64,000 bases of DNA from Limimaricola variabilis (GCF_014195545.1 NZ_JACIBX010000010.1:27616-91615), one strand, 5' to 3'. Counted from the stretch's first letter, positions 53,520-61,846 are shown. Numbers and translations are program-made. Notes: a model not told the origin generated them from the letters alone.

Positions 53520-54407
53520 TCAGCTATCATCCAATAGTGAGGAATCCGGGGTAGCCTTCCGCCTTAGGCGCTCTTTGCGCAAAGAGATTGCTATAGAGGG
53601 CAAGGGTGCAATGTGCTGCACCTGTCCTGCGATGCGGGCACGTCGACCGACCTTGGGCCTCTGCGCTTCTGCCCAAGCCGCCTTGAGCTCTTCTTCCGAC
53701 TTCCGCCACCAACCGACACGGATATGCGTGACCCGTCGCCCGGTCTTCAAGGGCGCGACCGTGATATTGAAAGGCGCAAGGGCGTTGATTTCGTCTACTG
53801 CCGGTTTCAGCACATGCTTGTTAAGTGCGCCGAAGGCCGGATACTTGCCCTCTTCTACGCCCAGCATCTGCCGGAAGTCGTCCAGCCCGATCTCTTGAAA
53901 CACCTTGCGGCTCAGATTTGACCACTGAGAAGCGTTTTCATAAAGTGAAACCGCATACTTAGAGCTGAACGCCATCAGTACCGGCAGTGCGATCTTGCCC
54001 CAGATCGAACTATCGCGAAGCATCTCCACCAACCGCTTGTCGAAGGAGTAGCTAAGCGTTCCGGCTCGGCGGTCAGGGTCATCCATGTCGTTGCCACCGA
54101 GAAACTGTACCCGGCGCGTCCGCCCCCCCGAAAGCTTCACAGTTAGAATCGTCTGCATCAGCGAAACGATCGCTTCCTCGACCATTTCAGAGCCTTTATG
54201 CCCATCCGGCCGCAACTCAGCCAGCTCGATAGTATAATCCTTACCCTCGCGGATCCCCTGCTGGTGGGCATTGTGCCAAAGGATCGTGATCGCCCGGCGC
54301 GCGTTTAGTGTAAGCGTCTGATGGCCCGTGATTTGAATCAGTTCGGAGGGCTTAATGGCCTCATCACGGGATGGCGTTAAGGCCAAGACACGGAGCTCTT
54401 CAGACAT
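53520..54407 (-). CDS. Plasmid replication initiator, Rep_3 superfamily
   Basis: A 295-residue initiator. ALPVLMAFSSKYAVSLYENA in the middle and LKPAVDEINALAPFNITVAP then RRVTHIRVGWWRKSEEELKA near the end are typical of the Rep_3 (RepB/RepE-like) two-winged-helix fold. It would bind the iterons upstream of its gene and open the origin. ATG 54407 has AAGG just upstream. The basic C-terminal tail may be host-specific. The origin, partner genes and same-strand order (parA, RHH gene, iterons, rep) are those of a small plasmid replicon carried on a larger molecule. Confidence 0.82.
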   Translation of the reverse strand: MSEELRVLALTPSRDEAIKPSELIQITGHQTLTLNARRAITILWHNAHQQGIREGKDYTIELAELRPDGHKGSEMVEEAIVSLMQTILTVKLSGGRTRRVQFLGGNDMDDPDRRAGTLSYSFDKRLVEMLRDSSIWGKIALPVLMAFSSKYAVSLYENASQWSNLSRKVFQEIGLDDFRQMLGVEEGKYPAFGALNKHVLKPAVDEINALAPFNITVAPLKTGRRVTHIRVGWWRKSEEELKAAWAEAQRPKVGRRARIAGQVQHIAPLPSIAISLRKERLRRKATPDSSLLDDS

Positions 54408-54435
54408 GGCGCCACCTTAGGGTGAGTCGGATTTA

Positions 54436-54448
54436 TTGTGAAACACAA
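54436..54448. promoter_or_regulatory. Inverted repeat before rep, candidate autoregulation site
   Basis: TTGTG-AAA-CACAA, about 30 bp upstream of the rep start within an AT-rich segment. Iteron-type Rep dimers commonly bind such a dyad to repress their own gene. Confidence 0.5.
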
Positions 54449-54488
54449 TTTTGCTCAAGATTCACATTTTAAGCCCAGCAAAGACGTC

Positions 54489-54497
54489 TGTGGATAA
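54489..54497 (-). promoter_or_regulatory. DnaA box
   Basis: TGTGGATAA is the exact complement of the consensus DnaA box TTATCCACA. It lies between the iterons and the AT-rich segment before rep, as in iteron plasmid origins. Confidence 0.75.
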
Positions 54498-54511
54498 GTC
54501 GAGCCGCGTTC

Positions 54512-54617
54512 CCCCGGAAACCTCACATTTAGGCCCCGAAGTCCTCATCCGTCGCCCCGGAGACCTCACTTCTTGCCCCGAGAACCTCACCGCAAACCCC
54601 GAAAACTTCACAGATTG
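54512..54617. repeat. Iteron array, replication origin
   Basis: Five direct repeats with consensus CCCCGrrrACCTCAC begin at 54512, 54534, 54555, 54576 and 54597, a period of 21-22 bp (two helical turns). The second and fifth are the least conserved, and a degenerate sixth start (CCCGTAGC) follows at about 54619. With the DnaA box and AT-rich DNA next to them this is very likely oriV, bound by the Rep protein encoded immediately downstream. Confidence 0.82.
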
Positions 54618-54697
54618 GCCCGTAGCATCCTGAATACATGAGAAAAAAAGGACCCTGAATCTATGAATCTATGAATCCCGAAAGGGATAGAAGTGAC

Positions 54698-55015
54698 TCA
54701 CCGCCGCCCCTGCCCTTCAAACTCACGCATCAGGATGTCGAGCATATCGGCATAGGTCCGACGATCGGATTTGCAAAGAAGCTTGAAGCGCTCGATGATA
54801 TCGAGCGGCGCCTTGATAGAGATCTGACCATCTCGAACTTCTTGGCGGCTTGGCCATCGTGCTGGTGAGGCCGCGTAACTTCCTTCCCGAGATGATTCGG
54901 AAAATGAGGAATCCGGGGCCTCTCGTCGCGGTCGTACCTCATCACGTGGCGCCGTCCGCTGGCGAGACTCGGGTTCGAACTGTTGCAAGCGGCTGAAATC
55001 AAGCGACTTGGGCAT
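54698..55015 (-). CDS. Small partition protein with ribbon-helix-helix domain (ParG-like)
   Basis: A 105-residue protein. The first ~60 residues are polar, Ser/Arg/Glu-rich and probably disordered; the C-terminus GQISIKAPLDIIERFKLLCK then SDRRTYADMLDILMREFEGQ fits a ribbon-helix-helix DNA-binding fold. Its start overlaps the parA 3' end by 17 bp. Such ParA-RHH pairs are partition systems in which the small protein binds the centromere and stimulates ParA through a flexible N-terminus. Confidence 0.68.
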   Translation of the reverse strand: MPKSLDFSRLQQFEPESRQRTAPRDEVRPRREAPDSSFSESSREGSYAASPARWPSRQEVRDGQISIKAPLDIIERFKLLCKSDRRTYADMLDILMREFEGQGRR

Positions 55016-55679
55016 TCATGGCCTCCTCAAGCATGTCTATCACCTCGGACGCGAAGCGCTGCGCGTTCTCGACCGCTTTGTCGATGCCATTCACATCGGC
55101 AGGGTTGAGATCGCGAAGTCCAGCGCCGGCATTGTGCAGCGATGAAAACGCCGTGCGGCGGTGCAGTTGCGTGGCAAAGACTGGAGCCGCGGCCTTTAGT
55201 TCGGCTTGAATATGGCGCTCCAGCTTACTCTTTACAGCAGCAGAGGTGCGCGCGAACAAGATGGCCGCAGGAATGTCTCGACGGCGAGCCCTGCCCTCCA
55301 TGGCTACTTCAGCCAAGGTCTCGATCGCGGCATCTGCATCCTGTTGTTCCTCACCAGCAGGAATGATGACGAGATCGGACTCGGAGATAGCAAACGACGT
55401 CAATCGGCTGGCGGTCCCTTCCAAGTCAATCAGTACGAACGGAGCGCGGCCTCGTGCGACAGCAATCTCATCCTGAATGTGACGTTCTCCAGCGCTCGCG
55501 ACCACCTCGATGCCCTGCGGTAGCGGCGCAAGCTGCGACCACCGTTTCAGACGCTGCGCCGGATCAGCGTCTATGATGACGACTTGTGTGCCTTGTGCCG
55601 CAAGTTCAGTGCCCAGGACGATGCAAGACGTGGTCTTGCCTGCGCCACCCTTTGAACTGGCGAATGATATGGTAGGCAT
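54999..55679 (-). CDS. parA: ParA family partition ATPase
   Basis: A 226-residue small (type Ib-like) ParA without N-terminal DNA-binding domain. The deviant Walker A is SSKGGAGKTTS (Lys10 and Lys15), Walker A' is VVIIDADPAQRLKRW and Walker B is PFVLIDLEGTASRL. ATG 55679, with AGGGA upstream, is chosen since the longer open frame upstream has no domain content. It would segregate the replicon together with the following RHH protein. Short ParA, small RHH partner and a centromere upstream fit together. Confidence 0.88.
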   Translation of the reverse strand: MPTISFASSKGGAGKTTSCIVLGTELAAQGTQVVIIDADPAQRLKRWSQLAPLPQGIEVVASAGERHIQDEIAVARGRAPFVLIDLEGTASRLTSFAISESDLVIIPAGEEQQDADAAIETLAEVAMEGRARRRDIPAAILFARTSAAVKSKLERHIQAELKAAAPVFATQLHRRTAFSSLHNAGAGLRDLNPADVNGIDKAVENAQRFASEVIDMLEEAMNAQVA

Positions 55680-56305
55680 GAACCAGCTTCCCTGTTCTTG
55701 ACTGCTCTGCCTCAACCTACCCATAGGAAGGAGTAGCATGGCAAGGCCAGGACTGCACCGACATGGCTGACCATTGGTATCGTGTGGCTTGAATGCCATT
55801 GGTTGGATACCCACGGGTACCCTACGGTACCGCGGGGAACGGTACAGTATCGAAAATCGGCGGATCAATAAGCAGTCACTCCTGATGTAATAATGCAGGT
55901 TCGCGACGTATAGTATTGTTATAAGATAGTATTATTCTGTCAACGTTCACGCGACGCACAGCATGATCGCGAATGTCTACACAAGTGTAGGGTAGGGTCC
56001 GAATGCTACGGATACTCTTGGCTGTCCCTGGATATCCTATGGTACCAAGTAGTGCTCATTGGAGGAATTGAACTGACGCGCATTGCAATCGAAAGAAGTG
56101 ACGGACACCTCCCAACCAAAGCCGAAAATCTAAAATTATGACAGGCGATTTGGCATGGCTCGCCTGTTGATGCCATGCAGAGCAGTGCTTCGATGTCGCT
56201 CGTGTTCCATCCAAAAAAGGGCAGGGAACAACCGAAGAAAAACCATCATACTCACGCTTACCTCCATGTCGGTTTAGTTCGAAGCATATCCAAGGCCGCC
56301 CTCTA
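55680..56305. other. Promoter/centromere region upstream of parA
   Basis: No gene is recognisable in these 626 bp. The part near parA holds repeated GGTAC motifs (see 55805-55845); 55890-55960 is AT-rich; further GGATAC/GGTACC elements occur near 56010-56046. The remainder is non-coding up to the LysR remnant. Confidence 0.5.
55805..55845. repeat. GGTAC repeat cluster, candidate parS centromere
   Basis: GGATAC at 55805 and GGTAC at 55816, 55826 and 55841 recur every 10-15 bp, roughly one helical turn, about 130-165 bp upstream of the parA start. Regular short repeats upstream of small parA genes are the usual binding site of the RHH partner. Confidence 0.5.
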
Positions 56306-56905
56306 TTAAGTACTTGGTTCAGGAAGCGGAGAGAGATCTGCCTTTGGGCGAGAGCGCTGCACCCCGTATGACCCACAAAGCTCAACAAGGGCGCCATGGA
56401 TGCGCTCGATGATCTCGCCACGCGTCGAGACTTGCCGTTCCACCAGTCCGATCCGTCGGGTCAGTTGGGGCTCGCCGAACGGAATGCGTACCAGCGCCTC
56501 GTTCTCTGGTTCCTGCAATGCAACGTGGGGCACCACCGAGATACCAAGGCCTTGGCGCACGCAGGTCATGATCGCGCCGATCGTGTCGATAGCGGCCACG
56601 TCCTGTGTCACCACCCCCAAGCGCGACAGTTCGGTGTCGATCAGGTTGGCCAGCGGTACTGGACTCTGGAACCGGACGAAGGGCAGGGTAGCAAGCGCCT
56701 GCGCCGCGCCCTCGATTTCAGTGCCCGGCGGCGCAACCAGCCAAAGGGGCTCGCAAAGGAAAGGGCTCCAGCGTAGGGCAGGGGGGAAGCCGACATGCTC
56801 GGCCACCACAGCGGCGTCGAGCCGGCCCGCCGCCACGTCGGAGATAAGCGTGGTGGAGTTAGCGACGACGAGGCTCGTCTTCAGCTCGGGATAACGTGCC
56901 CGCAT
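56306..56905 (-). pseudogene. LysR family regulator, C-terminal fragment
   Basis: The frame encodes about 200 residues of a LysR effector-binding domain: ARYPELKTSLVVANSTTLIS, LDAAVVAEHVGFPPALRWSP, and TCVRQGLGISVVPHVALQEP. The helix-turn-helix half is missing. At about 56895-56905 the sequence changes abruptly to a hydroxyacid dehydrogenase fragment on the opposite strand. The open frame continues to 57025 only as antisense of that gene. It is therefore a truncated gene at a rearrangement junction. Confidence 0.8.
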
Positions 56906-57711
56906 CTGCACGTCATTTCGAAGCACGGGGTCGGGGTGGACAACATCGATCTCGAGGCCGCGGCGCGGCGGGGCATCCCGGTGCTGGTGGCCACCGGAGC
57001 GAACGCCGTCTCCGTGGCCGAGCATGCCATTGCGCTGTTGCTGGCCGTGGTGAAACGGGTCGTGCCGCTGGATGCCGGCCTACGCGCAGGTCGCTGGGAG
57101 AAGCCAGGGTTCCAAGGGCGTGAACTGGCAGGGGCGACGCTCGGTCTCGTCGGCATGGGAGCCATCGCTCAAGCCACCGCGCGGTTCGCCAAGGCCCTCG
57201 GCCTCGAACTGGTGGGCTTCGACCCCTATGCACCGGACGAGGCGTTTCGCGAGATCGACGCCACCCGCTGCGAGACGCTGGCCGAACTGCTGCCGCGCGC
57301 CGAGATCCTCAGCCTTCACTGCCCCTGACCGAAGAGACCCGCGCCATCGTCAACGCCGATACGCTTGCACAGATGCCGAAGGGAAGCTTCGTCATCAATA
57401 CCGCACGCGGCGGGCTGATTGACGAGGTGGCGCTCCTGGAGGCGGTGCGCTCGGGCCAGCTGGCCGGGGCGGGGCTCGACAGCTTCGCCACCGAGCCGCC
57501 GGGCGCCGCCCACCCCTTCTGGGCAGAGCCGCGCATCACCGTCACCCCGCATATCGGCGGCGTGACGCGCGAGGCCGGCGCCCGGGTCGGTGTCGAAGCT
57601 GTGCGCGGCATCATCGACATCCTGGAGGGCCGCCCCGTGCCGCCCGCCCGTATCGTGAACCGAAGGCTGCTGGAGGCGTCGAGGGCGCCGCTGGCCAAGA
57701 TGGAGGACTGA
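56895..57711 (+). pseudogene. D-2-hydroxyacid dehydrogenase (SerA-like), truncated and frameshifted
   Basis: The sequence starts abruptly at CPHLHVISKHGVGVDNIDLE, so roughly the first 60-70 residues are missing. It continues with TLGLVGMGAIAQATARFAKA (NAD-binding motif) to LSLHCP, where TGA at 57327 stops the frame. One base is missing from a C-run: with an added C the next codons read LTEETRAIVNADTLAQMPKG and join the intact last part INTARGGLIDEVALLEAVRS, TPHIGGVTREAGARVG. The gene is therefore both 5'-truncated and frameshifted. The rraA-like gene begins 1 bp after its stop, so they were one operon. Confidence 0.85.
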
Positions 57712-57712
57712 C

Positions 57713-58387
57713 ATGTCCCAGGGATTTCGCATCCTAACCCGCCACCGTACCGCCTCGCGCGCACTGGTCGAGGCCTTTGCCCGGCTGCCGGTCGCCAACG
57801 TCTCGGACGCCATGGCACGGATGAGCGGCGCCGGGCCGCGGCTGCGGCCGATGCACCGCTCGGGTGGCATGGCTGGCGTGGCGCTGGCCGTGAAGTCGCG
57901 GCCAGGCGACAACCTGATGCTGCACAAGGCGATCGACATGGCCGTGCCCGGCGACGTGATCGTTGTCGATGCCGCCGGCGACCTGACCAATGCGCTGATG
58001 GGCGAGCTGATGTTGGCTTATGCCGTCAGAAAGGGCGTCGCGGGCTTCGTGCTCGACGCGGCGATCCGCGATGCGGATGCGTTTCTTGAGACCAATCTGC
58101 CTACATTCGCTGCCGGTATTACACATCGCGGCCCCTACAAGGACGGGCCCGGCGAGATCAACGTGCCTGTCAATCTGGGCGGGATGATCGTGTCCCCAGG
58201 CGACATCGTGCTGGGCGACAGCGACGGCGTGCTCGCGGTGCCGATCGACGATGCCGAACAGGTTCTGGCCCGCACCGAGGCCAAGCAGGACGCCGAAGCG
58301 AAGCAGATGCAGGCTATCGCCGAGGGGCGCAATGACCGGTCCTGGGTGGACGCGGCGCTGGCGCAGCGCGGCTGCGCCTTTCCATAG
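57713..58387 (+). CDS. RraA-like / class II pyruvate aldolase family protein
   Basis: A 224-residue RraA/HMG-CHA-aldolase family protein. VANVSDAMARMSGAGPRLRP is the family start; GELMLAYAVRKGVAGFVLDA then AIRDADAF carries the Gly-Glu and Arg-Asp residues that bind Mg2+ and oxaloacetate/pyruvate in the aldolases; GDIVLGDSDGVLAVP is the C-terminal block. It may cleave or decarboxylate a hydroxy-oxo acid. Situated between a hydroxyacid dehydrogenase remnant and a TctCBA importer, it probably handles an imported organic or sugar acid. The aldolase residues argue against a pure RNase E inhibitor. Confidence 0.75.
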   Translation: MSQGFRILTRHRTASRALVEAFARLPVANVSDAMARMSGAGPRLRPMHRSGGMAGVALAVKSRPGDNLMLHKAIDMAVPGDVIVVDAAGDLTNALMGELMLAYAVRKGVAGFVLDAAIRDADAFLETNLPTFAAGITHRGPYKDGPGEINVPVNLGGMIVSPGDIVLGDSDGVLAVPIDDAEQVLARTEAKQDAEAKQMQAIAEGRNDRSWVDAALAQRGCAFP

Positions 58388-58417
58388 ATCTGACATCAAC
58401 CGATAGGGAGGAGAACG

Positions 58418-59371
58418 ATGTCCAACTTCATGCACAAGGCGGTCCTGACGGGTGCCGCGATCATGCTGGCCGGAGCCGCATGGGCCGAATATCCCGAGAA
58501 GCCGATCGAGGTCATCGTCGGCTATTCCGCCGGCGGCGGCACCGATGTGATGGCGCGCACCGCCGCGCCCTTCATCGAAAAGTATCTTGGCGATGGCGCC
58601 AGCGTCGTCGTCAAGAACATGCCCGGCGCCTCCGGCCAGATCGGCATCACCGAAGCGGCGCATGCCGATGCCGACGGCTACACGCTGGGCACGTTCAACC
58701 TGCCGGGGATGATGGCACGCACCATCGACCGCGAGGCCGAGTACGACACCGAGAGCTTCACCTATCTCGCCAACGTCGTGAACGACCCCAATGTCATCGT
58801 CACCCGCAAGGGCAGCGGTCTCGACAGCATCGACAAGCTGATCGAGGAGGCTACGGCCAATCCCGGGGCCGTCACTGTCGGCATGTCGAGCTTGGGTGGC
58901 GACGACCATTTCATGCTGATCAAGCTCCAGGAGCTGACTGGTGCCGAGTTTACCATCGTGCCCTTCAAGGGATCGGCTCCGGCGCGCACCGCGCTGATGG
59001 GCGGTCACGTGGCGATGGGCATCCTCAACATCTCCGAGGTCGCCGAATTCCAAGAGGAACTCAACCTGCTTGGCGTCGCCACCGAAGAACGGTCGGAATT
59101 CGCGCCCGACTTGCCGACCTTCAAGGAGCAGGGCGTCGATCTGGTGAACGGCTCAATGCGCGGGTTTGTCGCGCCGGCCGGCCTGCCGGAAGAGGTCGAG
59201 GCCAAGCTGGTAGAGGCCTTCGCCCAGCTCGAGGCTGATCCCGAGTTCATCGAGGCGATGAACGCCACTGCCAACCCGGTCGAGGTGGTGACCGGCGCGG
59301 AGTTCAAGGCACTGACGCAAGAGCTCCATGACCTCGCCCAGGGCGTCTGGGAAACATCCCCCTGGAACTGA
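58418..59371 (+). CDS. tctC: Tripartite tricarboxylate transporter binding protein
   Basis: A 317-residue TctC (Bug family) binding protein. A signal peptide ends at AWA-EY; YPEKPIEVIVGYSAGGGTDV, VKNMPGASGQIGITEAAHAD and LPTFKEQGVDLVNGSMRGFV are the family blocks. It captures an organic acid for TctB/TctA. ATG 58418 follows GGGAGGAG. Given the nearby SMP-30 remnant and DgoD, galactonate or a related sugar acid is a plausible ligand. Confidence 0.88.
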   Translation: MSNFMHKAVLTGAAIMLAGAAWAEYPEKPIEVIVGYSAGGGTDVMARTAAPFIEKYLGDGASVVVKNMPGASGQIGITEAAHADADGYTLGTFNLPGMMARTIDREAEYDTESFTYLANVVNDPNVIVTRKGSGLDSIDKLIEEATANPGAVTVGMSSLGGDDHFMLIKLQELTGAEFTIVPFKGSAPARTALMGGHVAMGILNISEVAEFQEELNLLGVATEERSEFAPDLPTFKEQGVDLVNGSMRGFVAPAGLPEEVEAKLVEAFAQLEADPEFIEAMNATANPVEVVTGAEFKALTQELHDLAQGVWETSPWN

Positions 59372-59386
59372 GCCGGCATCGGTTCA

Positions 59387-59412
59387 CGCGCGGGCGGCTC
59401 GTCGCCCGCGCG
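59387..59412 (+). other. Intercistronic stem-loop between tctC and tctB
   Basis: CGCGCGGGCG (59387-59396) pairs with CGCCCGCGCG (59403-59412): a perfect 10-bp GC stem with a 6-base loop, 15 bp after the tctC stop. No T-run; probably an expression-ratio element. Confidence 0.6.
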
Positions 59413-59445
59413 CCCAGTTCACCCCTAACTCGCGGAGCCTGCGCC

Positions 59446-59904
59446 ATGTCGGACCACCGACCCAGCCGCCTTGTCCGGCCCGAGACGCTCACCGCGCTCG
59501 GCATCATCTTCCTTGCCCTCGCCTTTCTCGTGCCAACCACCGGGTTGCGCCCGATTTCGGCACTTCTACCGGCGGCCATGCTGGCGGGGCTCATCCTTCT
59601 ATCGGCGATCCTGTTGATCCGCGACCAGCGCCGGGCTTCTGCCGGCAGCAAAACGGCGCCCCTGACGCAGGCACCCCGTCGGGTGATCGGCGCCTTCGCG
59701 TTGATCGCAGGCTATGCCGTCGCCACGGATCTCGCTGGCTTCTACCCCGCTACCGCCATCGCCATTCCGCTGGTGGCTTGGCTGTTCGGCTATCGCAGCC
59801 CGGCGGGCCTTGCGCTGGCGACTACCATCGTTGTGGGCAGTGCCTGGGCGATCTTCGATCTCGGGATGTCACAGGATTTCCCCGCCGGCCGGCTCTGGCA
59901 GTGA
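59446..59904 (+). CDS. tctB: Tripartite tricarboxylate transporter, small membrane subunit
   Basis: A 152-residue protein with four predicted membrane helices, e.g. TLTALGIIFLALAFLVPTTG and VIGAFALIAGYAVATDLAGF. Size and gene order (C-B-A) fit TctB, which is poorly conserved in sequence. It assembles with TctA in the inner membrane. It is 7 bp from tctA. Confidence 0.8.
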   Translation: MSDHRPSRLVRPETLTALGIIFLALAFLVPTTGLRPISALLPAAMLAGLILLSAILLIRDQRRASAGSKTAPLTQAPRRVIGAFALIAGYAVATDLAGFYPATAIAIPLVAWLFGYRSPAGLALATTIVVGSAWAIFDLGMSQDFPAGRLWQ

Positions 59905-59911
59905 GGCTCAC

Positions 59912-61429
59912 ATGTATTCCGATCTTCTGAACGCGCTGCCCGAGGTTCTCGGGCTCAGCAACTTCCTTGCTGTGATCATCGGCGTGATCGCCGGCATCGT
60001 GGTGGGCGCTATGCCCGGCCTCTCGGCCACCATGGCGATCTCGGTGCTGGTGCCCTTCACCTTCGGTCTGGAACCGCTGGTCGCCCTCGGCCTGATGGCG
60101 GGCATCTACAACGGTGCCATGTATGGCGGTGCGATCCCGGCAGTGTTGCTGCGCATCCCCGGCACGCCGGCCGCCGTCGCCACCACCTTCGACGGCTATC
60201 CGATGGCGCAGAAGGGCGAGGGCGGCTACGCGCTACAGGTGGCAGTGGTCTCCTCGGCGGTGGGCGGCATTGCCTCGGCCTTCGCGCTGATGCTGCTGGC
60301 GCCGCCGCTCTCCAAGGTAACATTGTTGTTCGGCCCCTCGGAGGTGTTCTGGGTCGCGGTCTTTGGCCTTGCCTCGATCATCTTCCTGCTCGGCGGCAAC
60401 CCGATCAAGGGGCTGATCAGCGCCTGCTTCGGGGTCTTCGTTTCGGTCATCGGCTCCGACCCGATCTTCGGCACCGATCGCTACACCTCCGGTCAACTCG
60501 AATTGCTCGACGGCATCTCCATCGTCATCCTGCTGGTCGGTCTTTACGCACTGCCACCGGTAATCGACCTGCTGGAGACGCCGCTGAAGACCGACGGCGT
60601 CAACAGTTCCAAGCTTGGCACCGAGCCGATCTGGAAGACTCTGCCGCGCATGGGCCGCTTCTGGAAAACTTGGTTGCGCTCGTCCTTCATCGGCATCTGG
60701 ATCGGCATCCTGCCGGGTGCGGGCGGCTCGATGGCGGCCTTCATGTCCTACAATGAGGCGCGCCGCGCCAGCCGCACCCCCGAGACCTGGGGCGAAGGCG
60801 AGCCCGAGGGCGTCGCCGCCTCGGAGACGGCGAACAACGCCGACACCGCCTCGGCACTGATCCCGGCTCTGACACTGGGCATCCCCGGCACCGCGGTCGC
60901 CGCGGTCGCCGCGGTCATGCTGGGCGGGCTGCTGGTGCACGGGCTGCAACCGGGGCCGATGCTGTTCCGCGAGAACCCGGACGTGGTGTTCGGCTTCATG
61001 TGGCAGTTCCTGTTCGGCGCGATCCTGCTGATTTTGCTCGGCGGCTCGCTGGCTACCAACAGCTTCGCGCGGCTCCTCAACCTGCCGCGGCCGCTGCTGG
61101 GCTCGGTGATCATCGTGCTGATGCTGATCGGCGTCTACTCGATCCACGGGCGGATGTTCGACGTCTATCTGATGCTGGGTTTCGGTGCGATCGGTTGGGT
61201 GATGGACAAGCTGAAGTTCCCGCTGCCGCCAGTAGTGCTCGGCCTGATCTTGGGCGGTTTCGCCGAGGAGAACCTGCGGCTGGCGCTCCGCATCGGCCGC
61301 GGCGACTGGACGGTGCTTTTCGCCAACACGACGAGTCTGGTGCTGGTGGCTCTGACCGTGGCTGTGGTGGTGGGGCCGATGGTGAAGCGTCGCCTGGCGA
61401 AGAGAGACCTCAGGACCAAGGAAACCTGA
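59912..61429 (+). CDS. tctA: Tripartite tricarboxylate transporter, large membrane subunit
   Basis: A 505-residue membrane protein with about a dozen helices. VIAGIVVGAMPGLSATMAIS, GLMAGIYNGAMYGGAIPAVL, IPGTPAAVATTFDGYPMAQK and ALTLGIPGTAVAAVAAVMLG are the two repeated TctA signature regions. It uses the ion gradient to carry the acid delivered by TctC. ATG 59912 lies just after the tctB stop; a longer frame overlapping tctB is rejected. A stem-loop follows. Confidence 0.9.
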   Translation: MYSDLLNALPEVLGLSNFLAVIIGVIAGIVVGAMPGLSATMAISVLVPFTFGLEPLVALGLMAGIYNGAMYGGAIPAVLLRIPGTPAAVATTFDGYPMAQKGEGGYALQVAVVSSAVGGIASAFALMLLAPPLSKVTLLFGPSEVFWVAVFGLASIIFLLGGNPIKGLISACFGVFVSVIGSDPIFGTDRYTSGQLELLDGISIVILLVGLYALPPVIDLLETPLKTDGVNSSKLGTEPIWKTLPRMGRFWKTWLRSSFIGIWIGILPGAGGSMAAFMSYNEARRASRTPETWGEGEPEGVAASETANNADTASALIPALTLGIPGTAVAAVAAVMLGGLLVHGLQPGPMLFRENPDVVFGFMWQFLFGAILLILLGGSLATNSFARLLNLPRPLLGSVIIVLMLIGVYSIHGRMFDVYLMLGFGAIGWVMDKLKFPLPPVVLGLILGGFAEENLRLALRIGRGDWTVLFANTTSLVLVALTVAVVVGPMVKRRLAKRDLRTKET

Positions 61430-61437
61430 AACGCCTC

Positions 61438-61457
61438 CGGGCGGCGGATGCCGCCCG
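61438..61457 (+). terminator. Stem-loop after tctA
   Basis: CGGGCGGC (61438-61445) and GCCGCCCG (61450-61457) form an 8-bp stem with the loop GGAT, 8 bp after the tctA stop and followed by CATAAAG. A weak terminator or attenuator before the SMP-30 remnant and dgoD. Confidence 0.5.
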
Positions 61458-61491
61458 CATAAAGCATGCATACATCTGGGAGGAGAACGAG

Positions 61492-61734
61492 ATGGGCGGC
61501 GTCGTTGTCTGCTAAACTGGAATGGGTCTCGTCTGGGTGCATGACGCGCTCGGTCGGCCCGTGGCCGTCGTGCGGTCGCCGCGGGGTCTTGGCACCACGA
61601 ACTGCGCTTTCGGCGGCCCCGATCGGCGCAGCCTGTTCATTACCGAGTCCGATACCGGATCGATACTGAAGGCCGAGTTCCCGCCTGAGCTCGGAATTGC
61701 CGGTGCGCCGATCTTCGGTCTCGACAGCGCCTGA
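61492..61734 (+). pseudogene. SMP-30/gluconolactonase family, remnant
   Basis: A good ribosome-binding site (GGAGGAG) precedes ATG 61492, which gives only MGGVVVC and a stop. From 61522 another frame reads VRSPRGLGTTNCAFGGPDRR then SLFITESDTGSILKAEFP, the C-terminal end of SMP-30/gluconolactonase proteins. Most of the ~290-residue gene is thus deleted, leaving its start and its end. It probably once encoded a galactono- or gluconolactonase working with DgoD. Confidence 0.7.
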
Positions 61735-61846
61735 TCCCGGCGGACCGAGCCGCTGCCGGTGACGCGCGCCGTGGCCCAGTCTATGATACACGCAGTCGAC
61801 GGGTGATATGGCCGCCCCATACTCCATCACCAGAGTCGGAAACGAC

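Noticed and set aside
54512-54617. Iteron array considered as a CRISPR
   Set aside because: The units are 21-22 bp tandem repeats without spacers of constant length and lie next to rep with a DnaA box; no cas genes are present.
56906-57025. 5' extension of the LysR fragment to 57025
   Set aside because: This part is antisense to the hydroxyacid dehydrogenase fragment and has no LysR helix-turn-helix.
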